From the NCBI GenBank assembly GCA_965261065.1, contig OZ253444.1:3534001-3598000 (forward strand): a stretch of DNA of 64,000 bases, read 5' to 3'. Under the pieces are notes generated by a model. The model had not been told where the DNA came from, did not search any database, and saw only the letters and a program-made list of their open reading frames with translations. Position 1 is the first letter of the stretch. Each line of letters begins with the position of its first letter. Of the stretch, positions 56,646 through 64,000 are shown piece after piece. This stretch comes from JAKZVK01 sp965261065. Lineage in GTDB: Bacteria; Acidobacteriota; Terriglobia; Bryobacterales; UBA6623. Both the position numbers and the translations under genes were made by a program.

Positions 56646-56760
56646 GTTGCCAGTGTACGAATTCGGCGGTGGTTGGAAGGATGCTTTGTTATCATGAGCG
56701 GCACATCCGAGCGGTTATCCGCGCGACACATCCGTGCGACACAGGGGGGAGCCGATCACC

Positions 56761-58155
56761 GTGTCAAGACGTTTGATTCCCAGTTGCTTGATTCCCAGCT
56801 TTCTGTTGATCGCCTTCTTCGCCGGAGGCCTTTATGGGCCGGACCTCGATGCGGCCGACTCGGCCGACAACTGGCCCAACTGGCGCGGGCCGCATTTGAA
56901 CGGCTCGAGCACGACCGCGCGCAACTTGCCTGTGCGTTGGAGCGAGACCGAAAACGTCGTCTGGCGCGCGCAACTGCCCAGTTGGGCCGCGGCCACGCCC
57001 GTCATCTGGGAGGACACGGTGTTGGTCACCTCCGCCGAGGAGGGCTTCACGCCGTCGAAGGGCTCGCCCGGCCTGGTCGACCGCGCGATCAACAGCCTCA
57101 AGACGGCCTTCAACACCTCGGATCGCCTGCTGCTGCTGGCGCTCGACCGCAAAGACGGGTCGGTGCGTTGGCAGGCGGTCATCGGCGAAGGCAACAAGAT
57201 CCTCAACAAGCAGAACATGGCCTCGCCGACTCCGGTCACCAACGGGCGGCACATCTGGGTCCTCACCGGCACCGGCACGCTCAGTCGCCTCGACTTCGGC
57301 GGCAAGCTGCTGTGGCAGCGCAACCTGCAGGAAGACTACGGCACGTTCGGGCTGATGTTCGGCTACGCCTCGTCGCCGGTGCTCGATGGCGGACGGCTCT
57401 ACGTGCAAGTGCTGCACGGCATGGAGACCGACGATCCTTCGTACCTGCTGGGCATCGACGCCGCCACGGGCAAGACTCTGTGGCACGTCGAGCGGCCGAC
57501 CGACGCGATCAACGAATCGCCCGACTCCTATTCAACGCCGATGCTGGCGACGGTCGAGGGCAAGACGCAAATCATCGTCTCGGGCGGCGATTATCTCACC
57601 GGACACGACCGCGAAACCGGCCGCGAGCTGTGGCGGGCCGGCGGGCTCAATCCCCAGAAGGCGACCAACTACCGTACGATCGCCTCGTCCCTGGTGGTCG
57701 GGGACATCGTCTTCACGCCCAGCCGCCGCAAGCCCTTCATCGCCTTTCGCGCGGGTGGTGGCGGCGACGTGTCAAAGTCGAATCGTCTGTGGTCGACCGA
57801 TCACGGCCCCGATGTGCCCACGCCGACGAGCGATGGAAAGCGGCTGTTCCTACTGGGCGACAATGGTATCGCCCTCTGCTTCAACGTCGACGACGGGACC
57901 GAGATCTGGGGCCGCAACCGCCTGGAGCCGGGCACCTACAGCGCCTCGCCGTTGCTGGCCGACGGGAAGCTTTACGCCATCAGCGAAGACGGCGCCACCA
58001 CCGTGATCGAGGCCGGCGACGAGTTCAAGATCCTCAGCGTCAACAAGCTCAACGACTACACGCTGGCATCCCCGGCCGCCGTGGGCGAGCAGATCTTCAT
58101 CCGCACGTCGAGCTATCTTTACTGCCTCGGCAAGAAGCCTCAGGCAGCCGACTGA
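56761..58155 (+). CDS. PQQ-type beta-propeller protein (BamB-like)
   Basis: 464 residues with a signal helix (RLIPSCLIPSFLLIAFFAGGLYG). Mature part is a PQQ/BamB propeller with repeated W-motif blades: NWPNWRGPHLNGSS, LLLLALDRKDGSVRWQA, SRLDFGGKLLWQRNL, LLGIDAATGKTLWHV, DHRETGRELW-like HDRETGRELWRAGG. Likely periplasmic; function unknown, and the sequence lacks the quinone enzyme's active-site loops I can identify. Start GTG at 56761 behind GGGGGAG; ends with TGA. Divergent from the K+ channel gene. Confidence 0.85.
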   Translation: MSRRLIPSCLIPSFLLIAFFAGGLYGPDLDAADSADNWPNWRGPHLNGSSTTARNLPVRWSETENVVWRAQLPSWAAATPVIWEDTVLVTSAEEGFTPSKGSPGLVDRAINSLKTAFNTSDRLLLLALDRKDGSVRWQAVIGEGNKILNKQNMASPTPVTNGRHIWVLTGTGTLSRLDFGGKLLWQRNLQEDYGTFGLMFGYASSPVLDGGRLYVQVLHGMETDDPSYLLGIDAATGKTLWHVERPTDAINESPDSYSTPMLATVEGKTQIIVSGGDYLTGHDRETGRELWRAGGLNPQKATNYRTIASSLVVGDIVFTPSRRKPFIAFRAGGGGDVSKSNRLWSTDHGPDVPTPTSDGKRLFLLGDNGIALCFNVDDGTEIWGRNRLEPGTYSASPLLADGKLYAISEDGATTVIEAGDEFKILSVNKLNDYTLASPAAVGEQIFIRTSSYLYCLGKKPQAAD

Positions 58156-58228
58156 GTGGAGATGCTCATAGTACGCCTGCCCTTCTCTACGCCGTAGCTC
58201 CGCCGTCGCCGAATAGAACCCTGTCCGC

Positions 58229-60427
58229 TCACCCCTCCGGCGATCGACTCCCCCGCCGACGACGAACCTCGACCACCAGTACCACGCAACCCAGCAAACC
58301 CAACCCCGTCAGCCCGCCGCCGAGATACACCGACGTCGGACGATAAACAAACTCCACCTCATGCTCCCCGGCTGGAACGAAGGCCGCCCGCAACGCATCG
58401 TGCGCCCGGTACAGGGTGCTCGCCTCCCCGTCGAGCAACAATTGCCATCCCGGGAAGTACGCGTCCCCGAAAATCAGAAAGGCCGCGCAAGGCATCTGTG
58501 CGCGGACCCTCACACGATGGAGACTTTGTTCCTCGAAATCGACCGCGGCCTCGCCGCCGCACGGTTCGGGTCGCGGTAAGGGGGCGCCGCTCTCGTCGGA
58601 AATCACCGTCGCGTCAGCGGTCGCCCACGCCCGCGGGAAAGCGTCCTCGTTGCGAAACACCTTCCACCCGCTCGGATCGCTGAACACCTCGACCTCGGCA
58701 TCGCGCACCTTGTGCTTGGCGACGGTGTACACCATGTTGAGCATCAAGCGGCGCTTGACCCAGTCCCTGGAAACGAAGTCGTGAATGTCGCGGCTGACCG
58801 AGGCCAAATAGCCATCCACCATCTCGAGCCCTTCCCAGTCACCGATATTGGGCTTGCCGCCGTCGGTACGGATCTCGAACCGAAAGGGCTTCGGCTGGGC
58901 CTTGAGGAACGCGGCGACACCGTTGAACTCCGTAAGCTGGTCGAGGAAGCGCGGACGGTTTGCGTCCGTCCGGTGTGTCAGCGCTGACGAATGCGCCACG
59001 CCCATCTCGAAAACCATCAGCACGACCAGCGCCACGCGCGACGACGCCGTCGAGATCGAGCTACGCCGAGTGGCATGCAGCAACGCCGCCAGCACGAGGG
59101 CCGCCACCGAGGCGATGATGACGTTGTCTCCTGAGGCCTTGGTCATCGCCCCCTCGATATACCGGCCGAGCAGCAGCAGCCAAGCCAGCAAGCCAAACCC
59201 CAGCAACGCCCTTTGGATGTACACCAGCCAACGCCCGGGCTGATCGTCCTTTCCGCCCTCCAGCAACCGGTCGACCCCATACGCCGCCAGAATGAACAAC
59301 GCAAACTGGAACACAAACACCGCATGCGCCGGCGCGCGAACCTTATCGACAACCGGCAGCGTGGCGTACACCCAACCGTGCAACAGAGAGAACGGCCCCA
59401 CCGAATAGGCCAGGGCTCCCAGGGCTAGGCACGAATACACGCGCACCCACCGTTCGCTCCAACAGACGCAAACCGCGTAGATCGCCAGTGAGAGACAAAC
59501 GAAGCCGACGAACGTGCTCACCTGAAAGTGCGCCTGCGGCACGATCATCCCCAGCAGCGTGACGGCGAACAAGCGCAGATGGGTCTGCGCATAGTAAGGG
59601 ACATCCTCATCCATCGTCACGGGCGTGTCGGTACCCACCCAGCGATAGGATTCAGCGCCGTACTCGATCGCCGGCAGCAGTTGCAGCGCGGCCACCACGA
59701 ACGCAGCCCCCGCCACCAGCACATAGAGCCACGCGAACCTCGCGCCCTCGCCGTACGACTTGCCCACCTGCTCGAACAGGAAGTAGAAGAACAACCCGGT
59801 GAGCGCCAGCAGGGTGTACATCGGACTCTGGTGGTGTCCGCTCAGCAGCGACATGCCGATCGCCCCGCCGCAGAACAGGGCGTTGGTCCATCGTCCGAAT
59901 GGGTCGTGCGCTCGTGCCATCCGATGAAACAGCAGGAAGATCAGCGGAATCCAGATCGCGCCGTTGATCTTCTGAGGCCAACCCGTCGTGGCCAGGTAGC
60001 CCCCGCACGCGAACTCCACCCCGGCCAGCACCGAAGCGTATCGGCTGCGCCCCAGCTCGCGCACCAGCCCATACATGAACAACGCCGCCAGCACATGCAT
60101 CAGCACGTAGTGCCAGTGAATCCACCGCAGGCGGATATGCCCATTCTTGAGCGGCGTCAGGAACAGCGGCCAGTTGAGCGGGAACGCACCCCCGGGCTGC
60201 ATCTGCCCCAGCAGCGACTGCCCCGCCCAGTGGTAGGGGTCCCACATTGGGAAGACGCCCTCGTGCCACGCTTGCGCCTGCACCTCATACCACGGCAGCA
60301 CCTGGTAGGCGAGGTCGGGGTTATCCGCGAACGTGAACTGGTGAGTAAGGCTGAGTTTCCAGAAGAAGAGAACAACCAGAACGAGGATGACGACGAGCGG
60401 CCGTCGGTCAAACAAATCGAACTTCAT
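58229..60427 (-). CDS. YfhO-family integral membrane protein
   Basis: 732 residues with about a dozen hydrophobic helices starting MKFDLFDRRPLVVILVLVVLFFW. Early DNPDLAYQVLPWYEVQAQAWHEG and PMWDPYHWAGQSLLGQMQPG are typical of YfhO/GT-C-like proteins (HxxWxP-type loops), implicated in glycosylation of teichoic or other envelope polymers. A soluble C-terminal part (about 540-710) has a beta-sandwich pattern. The ATG at 60427 fits the signal; an upstream frame was rejected. Ends with TGA, convergent with the PQQ gene. Confidence 0.82.
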   Translation of the reverse strand: MKFDLFDRRPLVVILVLVVLFFWKLSLTHQFTFADNPDLAYQVLPWYEVQAQAWHEGVFPMWDPYHWAGQSLLGQMQPGGAFPLNWPLFLTPLKNGHIRLRWIHWHYVLMHVLAALFMYGLVRELGRSRYASVLAGVEFACGGYLATTGWPQKINGAIWIPLIFLLFHRMARAHDPFGRWTNALFCGGAIGMSLLSGHHQSPMYTLLALTGLFFYFLFEQVGKSYGEGARFAWLYVLVAGAAFVVAALQLLPAIEYGAESYRWVGTDTPVTMDEDVPYYAQTHLRLFAVTLLGMIVPQAHFQVSTFVGFVCLSLAIYAVCVCWSERWVRVYSCLALGALAYSVGPFSLLHGWVYATLPVVDKVRAPAHAVFVFQFALFILAAYGVDRLLEGGKDDQPGRWLVYIQRALLGFGLLAWLLLLGRYIEGAMTKASGDNVIIASVAALVLAALLHATRRSSISTASSRVALVVLMVFEMGVAHSSALTHRTDANRPRFLDQLTEFNGVAAFLKAQPKPFRFEIRTDGGKPNIGDWEGLEMVDGYLASVSRDIHDFVSRDWVKRRLMLNMVYTVAKHKVRDAEVEVFSDPSGWKVFRNEDAFPRAWATADATVISDESGAPLPRPEPCGGEAAVDFEEQSLHRVRVRAQMPCAAFLIFGDAYFPGWQLLLDGEASTLYRAHDALRAAFVPAGEHEVEFVYRPTSVYLGGGLTGLGLLGCVVLVVEVRRRRGSRSPEG

Positions 60428-60633
60428 GGGCGGACGGCGCGGGAGCGTCCATTGTAGCTCAGCCCCTCGAAACAGGACGCGGCATCCGTCGCGGAGGCCG
60501 GGCACACCTTGTCGTATCGAGCCTTTCACCCCGGAGGGGCCTAAGGAAAATAGCCCACGGCTTCAGTGGGTGTTCGGCGATGATCTCGGGGAGCCCTGAA
60601 GGGGCGAAGGAGAATGGCCACCGGCGTGCCCTG

Positions 60634-61113
60634 CTAGCGAACTTCCGCCGCCACCGGAGCCTCTTCTTCCGCAACCTGGGCGGTTACGGTTTTCTCGAGC
60701 ACACCGACCTTCTTGCGAACCTCTTTGCTCTTGGGTCCGTTGGGGTCGAGCTCGAGGTACTTGAGGTAAGCATCGAGCGCCTGCTGGCCCTGGGACATCT
60801 TCTCCCGAGCGCGTCCCAGACGCCAGTACGCCGCCGCGAAGCTCGGGTTCCAGCGCGTCGCTTCCAGGTAGCGCCCCGCGGCGGCGCGGTGGTTGCCCTT
60901 CTTCTCGTAGAACCGGCCCACCTTCACTTCGTGCTTCGCTTGGATCGGGTTGAAGACGTAGTTCGTCTCCTCGGCCACGTCCTCGTCTTCGTCCTTCATG
61001 TTGGGGGGCAGCTCCAGCACGTTCTTTTCGCGATCCTTGAGCTGCGCGGACGCGACAGGCGCCACGGACGCCAACAGCGACCCCAGCAGCCCGATTGCGA
61101 GCCAGACCCTCAC
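60634..61113 (-). CDS. Exported TPR protein (BamD/YfiO-like size)
   Basis: 159 residues. GTG at 61113 gives VRVWLAIGLLGSLLASVAPVASAQ, a Sec signal. The mature part has TPR-like helices (NYVFNPIQAKHEVKVGRFYEKKGNHRAAAGRYLEATRWNPS, AAAYWRLGRAREKMSQGQQALDAYLKYLEL). Such small periplasmic TPR proteins often assist outer-membrane assembly, but I cannot assign BamD. Ends with TAG. Confidence 0.8.
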   Translation of the reverse strand: MRVWLAIGLLGSLLASVAPVASAQLKDREKNVLELPPNMKDEDEDVAEETNYVFNPIQAKHEVKVGRFYEKKGNHRAAAGRYLEATRWNPSFAAAYWRLGRAREKMSQGQQALDAYLKYLELDPNGPKSKEVRKKVGVLEKTVTAQVAEEEAPVAAEVR

Positions 61114-61600
61114 GACCAAAATTATATCGCCTCCGCCGCGAGGCGCGCCGAAATGCATGGGTCAGCCTTCGCCCCGACCGCCCGCCGCACCCCGGCCGTT
61201 TTCGGGAAATTTCGTTGAACGATATGGCACTGCGCCGCGCTCGGCTTTGTGTGTCATTACCCTCCGATTCAAGGCTACAACACGGTGTGTGGGATTCGAC
61301 TGGCCCGGAGCGACAAGTGATTGAAAAAGCAGGGAGAAAAGCTTTTTTAAAACCCGTGACTGAAATTGGCTTGGTGGCGAAACGGGGGGGGGCTGGAGTG
61401 CCAGGGGGAGTACCACGGGTGACGGCGGGGTCGGAGGCATCGGCTCGGCTGTAGCCAATCCGCGAACCGACCTTCGTGATTCGTCAGACATGATTTGAGG
61501 GGGCCGCCCAGGGAAGCCGCGGATCTCAAAAGCGAGATTCGCGCTACGGAGTTCGGCGACCGTCGCTTGCCCGGGGGCTAGGATTAAGGAAACTCCGGCA
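61114..61600. other. Intergenic region, no gene seen
   Basis: About 490 bases, GC-rich with a G-run at about 61385-61391. No convincing gene; it separates the TPR gene from a K+-channel fragment. Confidence 0.45.
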
Positions 61601-61777
61601 CTCCGCATAGGCGCCGTGTAGTGGGCTGTAATTGCAGTCACGACCGTGGGATACGGCGACATCGCCCCGGCCACGCCCGGCGGCCGGCTGGTGGCGGTCG
61701 TGTTGATGCTCTGAGGCTTGGGCTTGCTGTCAACCCTCGCCGCCTCCATCAGCGCCTACTTCGTCCAAACGGGATGA
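61601..61777 (+). pseudogene. K+-channel pore fragment with TAG and TGA
   Basis: In one frame the pore segment WAVIAVTTVGYGDIAPATPGGRLVAVVLML is followed by GLGLLSTLAASISAYFVQTG, the KcsA/MthK-like pore and inner helix. A TAG (61619-61621) sits before WAVIA and a TGA (61712-61714) after VLML. The N-terminal part is absent, so this is a decayed remnant. The fragment ends 35 bases before the IS1595 copy. Confidence 0.72.
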
Positions 61778-61812
61778 AGGCCAACAGGTCACGTTTCGTG
61801 ACTATTCCGGAT

Positions 61813-62843
61813 GCTGGGTATCCACTTGACTCAGGTGACCCCAAGATGTAGTGTAGGGCCTGGTGGAGGATTACCCGCGCGACCAACTCGAATTCGAGTC
61901 TCACTTTGCGAGCGAGGAGGCTTGCCGCGACTATCTGTTCGCCTTGCGCTGGCCAGAGGGTTTCCGCTGTCCAAGGTGTGGGCATGAGAGCGCTTGGCCG
62001 GTGCGCAAAGTGTGGTTCGAATGCGCTCGCTGCGGGCGGCAAACCTCCGTCACCGCCGGCACGATCTTTCAAGACACACGCAAGCCGCTGCGGCTGTGGT
62101 TCCGGGCGATGTGGACCATCACCACGCAGAAGAATGGGGCCAGCGCCCTGGGTCTACAGCGCGTTCTGGGACTGGGCAGTTACCAAACCGCCTGGCCTTG
62201 GATGCACAAGCTGAGGCGAGCGATGGTGCGCCCGGGGCGGGAGCGATTGACGGGCCTCGTCGAGGTCGATGAGACCTACTGGGGCGCTGAAGAAGAAGGG
62301 GTAATCGGCCGGCAGACCGAGCGTAAAGCGTTGATTGCAGTCGCCGCGGAAGAGAGAGGCACCGGGCTGGGGCGCATCCGCATGCAGCGCGTTCAGAACG
62401 CCTCGGCGGCCAGTTTGATGCCCTTCGTCGAGGAGTCGGTCGAGCCGGGCAGCGTGGTTGTTACCGACAACTGGTCGGGCTACGATCCGCTCAAGAAGAA
62501 GGACTACCAGCGTCGTATCATCTCGATTAACAACCGCCGCGAGCAGGCCTCGCAGCTACTGCCGAGGGTGCACTTGGCGATCTCGCTACTCAAGCGCTGG
62601 ATGCTGGGCACGCATCAGGGGGCGGTCAGCCACGAGCATCTGGACTACTATCTCGACGAGTTCGTGTTCCGCTTCAATCGGCGCAGATCACGCAGTCGGG
62701 GCAAGCTCTTCTACCGCCTTGTGCAGCAGGCCATGGCGGTGGAGCCGACGCCGTACCGCTCGATCGTCGCCGATTGGGACGCTAAGACGCTGTGAGCCCA
62801 ACTACAAGATGTTGGGGTCACCTGAGTCAAGTGGATACCCGGC
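61813..62843 (+). mobile_element. IS1595-family insertion sequence, copy 2
   Basis: 1031 bases, with TTCCGGAT direct repeats at 61805-61812 and 62844-62851, an 8-base target duplication. Nearly identical to copy 1. Confidence 0.95.
61863..62795 (+). CDS. IS1595-family transposase (copy 2)
   Basis: 310 residues, starting at GTG, with the zinc-ribbon and catalytic motifs LVEVDETYWG and VVTDNWSGYD intact, so presumably active. Ends with TGA. Confidence 0.95.
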   Translation: MEDYPRDQLEFESHFASEEACRDYLFALRWPEGFRCPRCGHESAWPVRKVWFECARCGRQTSVTAGTIFQDTRKPLRLWFRAMWTITTQKNGASALGLQRVLGLGSYQTAWPWMHKLRRAMVRPGRERLTGLVEVDETYWGAEEEGVIGRQTERKALIAVAAEERGTGLGRIRMQRVQNASAASLMPFVEESVEPGSVVVTDNWSGYDPLKKKDYQRRIISINNRREQASQLLPRVHLAISLLKRWMLGTHQGAVSHEHLDYYLDEFVFRFNRRRSRSRGKLFYRLVQQAMAVEPTPYRSIVADWDAKTL

Positions 62844-62959
62844 TTCCGGATTTCCCAAACCGTGGGGTGGACGTGCGAAGAACGAAGAACGAGGACGTGA
62901 AGAACGTTGTACCCTGGTTGAACCCGTCTGACGTGGTACCTTATCGACGGTACTAGGCT

Positions 62960-63343
62960 ATGCCGGAAGACCAGCTGCGAGGGATGTTAGGGGCGACCTT
63001 CAGTGAGATCTTCTCTGACAACAAGAAGCTCGCCCGGTTTCTCATCGCCTGCGCGGGAATCGCTCTGATCGTTCTGGTTTGCGTCTGGCTGGTGGTCGTA
63101 ATCGTCGGGGGGCAGGACGCGGACCTTGCCTTCTCCTCTGGAAACACACAGATTCTCCTCTCCGGCAAAACCAGCGAGGGTACCAAGCATCTCCTGTTTG
63201 TTCATCCGCGTGGCTGGCAGGCCACAGGCGTGGCGGTCAAGAGCGGCGACCAGCTCCGCTTCGTCGCGGGCGGGAACGTTAATATTGCCCTGGCGGGCTT
63301 GCTCGAAAGCGTTAAGGCCAGGGGTGATCTCGAAGACAAGCTA
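62960..63343 (+). pseudogene. Membrane protein of unknown function, cut by IS630
   Basis: ATG at 62960 gives MPEDQLRGMLGATFSEIFSD, then a single membrane helix (LARFLIACAGIALIVLVCVWLVVVIV), then a soluble region with HPRGWQATGVAVKSGDQLRFVAGGNVNIALAG, a beta-sandwich-like pattern. The IS630 type b copy C enters at the CTAG following GDLEDKL, so the C-terminus is missing and the frame ends two codons into the element (TAG). Whether the original protein was longer is not visible here. Confidence 0.65.
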
Positions 63344-64000
63344 GTGTAGTGCGTCAAGCAGATTGCACCTTATGCAGGGCGGCACGTCCGCGCTTGACTT
63401 TCTCGAGGATGTCGGAGGCGGTCGCGGTCCAGATGAAGGGCGTGGGATGCTCGTTGTGCTGGGCGATGTAGTCGTCAATGGCGGCGACGAGCTCGTCCAC
63501 GCTGCGAAACACGCCGCGGCGCAGGCGCTTGACGGTGAGATCGCGAAAGAATCGCTCGACCATGTTCAGCCACGATGCCGAGGTCGGGGTGAAATGAATG
63601 TGGAAGCGCGGGTGACGATCGAGCCAACGCTTCACAGCGGCATGCTTGTGGGTGGCATAGTTGTCCACGATGAGATGAAGCTGTTTGTCCTTGGGAGTGC
63701 GGCGGTCAATTAAGCGCAGGAAGCGCAACCATTCCTGGTGGCTGTGTCGGGGCATGCACTCGGCGATCACGCTGCCGTCAAGAGTGTTGAGCGCCGCAAA
63801 CAGGGTGGTCGTGCCGTTGCGCTTGTAATCGTGGGTCATCGTTTGGCCGCGTCCCTTTTTGAGCGGCAGGCCGGGTTGGGTGCGATCGAGGGCTTGGATG
63901 TGGGACTTCTCATCGAGCGAGAGAACCAGAGCATGCTCAGGCGGATTGAGATAGAGTCCGACGATGTCGTCGAGTTTCTCGGCGAAACGCGGGTCATTGC
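63344..64000 (-). mobile_element. IS630-family insertion sequence, type b, copy C (partial)
   Basis: Begins with the same GTGTAGTGCGTCAAGCAG end as copies A and B, after TA at 63342-63343 in CTAG. The window stops inside it. Confidence 0.92.
63354..64000 (-). CDS. IS630-family transposase (type b, copy C), partial
   Basis: C-terminal part of the same transposase as copies A and B: KRNGTTTLFAALNTLDG, LIVDNYATH and SWLNMVERFF, with the N-terminal part beyond the window edge. One residue differs near EKSHIQA (copies A and B read EKSQIQA). Confidence 0.9.
   Translation of the reverse strand, partial: NDPRFAEKLDDIVGLYLNPPEHALVLSLDEKSHIQALDRTQPGLPLKKGRGQTMTHDYKRNGTTTLFAALNTLDGSVIAECMPRHSHQEWLRFLRLIDRRTPKDKQLHLIVDNYATHKHAAVKRWLDRHPRFHIHFTPTSASWLNMVERFFRDLTVKRLRRGVFRSVDELVAAIDDYIAQHNEHPTPFIWTATASDILEKVKRGRAALHKVQSA

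Noticed and set aside
53082..58346. 1754-residue open frame on the plus strand
   Set aside because: It is antisense to several clear genes and its product has no protein-like composition (His/Arg-rich). High GC on the opposite strand explains the lack of stops.

Overview
The window is high-GC bacterial chromosome, most likely from Acidobacteriota of the Bryobacterales/Solibacter type. The evidence is a TIGR03437-like Solibacter domain in a giant secreted protein (32145-34736), a Pkn-type kinase fused to a PD40/TolB propeller, paired carboxypeptidase-regulatory-like secreted proteins, a DmsE-type decaheme cytochrome next to an MtrB/PioB-type barrel, and many Tat/lipoprotein-targeted enzymes. 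No rRNA is present; one tRNA-Phe is. The assignment is inference from gene content only.

Layout. 1-4.1 kb: phosphotransacetylase, a small Cys-rich lipoprotein gene split by an IS630-family element, and a MetE-like methyltransferase. 4.4-7.2 kb: receptor-type Ser/Thr kinase. 7.3-8.6 kb: a decayed IS481 element. 8.8-20.5 kb: mostly intact housekeeping genes (amidohydrolase, argC-argB, a molybdopterin-binding-domain protein, a CDP-alcohol phosphatidyltransferase, greA, a methyltransferase, PIG-L deacetylase, sucC-sucD-ndk, trpD). 20.5-30 kb: a defence/mobile region, with a second IS630 copy, a DISARM core (drmA lacking its 5' half, drmB split by two tandem IS630-type elements, drmC intact), a frameshifted serine recombinase and tRNA-Phe. 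30.3-38.5 kb: acyl-CoA reductase-like SDR, the large secreted protein, PspC, and two paralogous carboxypeptidase-regulatory-like proteins. 38.8-42.2 kb: decaheme cytochrome plus outer-membrane barrel, the barrel broken by an IS481-derived MITE and a frameshift. 42.6-46.4 kb: ferredoxin, Ku, a decayed TPR gene and a SelA-like PLP protein. 47.3-52.6 kb: one STAND-NTPase/TPR gene interrupted by an IS1595 and an IS110 element. 53.6-61.8 kb: SDR, an alcohol dehydrogenase with two in-frame TAG codons, a K+ channel with one in-frame TAG, a PQQ-propeller protein, a YfhO-type membrane protein, a TPR lipoprotein and a K+-channel fragment. 61.8-64 kb: a second IS1595 copy and a membrane-protein gene cut by a third tandem-type IS630 copy.

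Themes. Nine IS copies of five types plus one MITE occupy about one sixth of the window. Several insertions are so recent that removing the element plus one target duplication restores an exact reading frame (small lipoprotein 76 aa, drmB 609 aa, STAND-TPR 910 aa). Other genes carry one or two in-frame stops or a frameshift. Together with dispersed palindromic intergenic repeats this suggests a genome under IS expansion and relaxed selection, as in some host-associated or bottlenecked lineages (inference). TAG is the commonest terminator in the genes I call (22 of 36), unusual for a high-GC genome and relevant to interpreting the in-frame TAGs.
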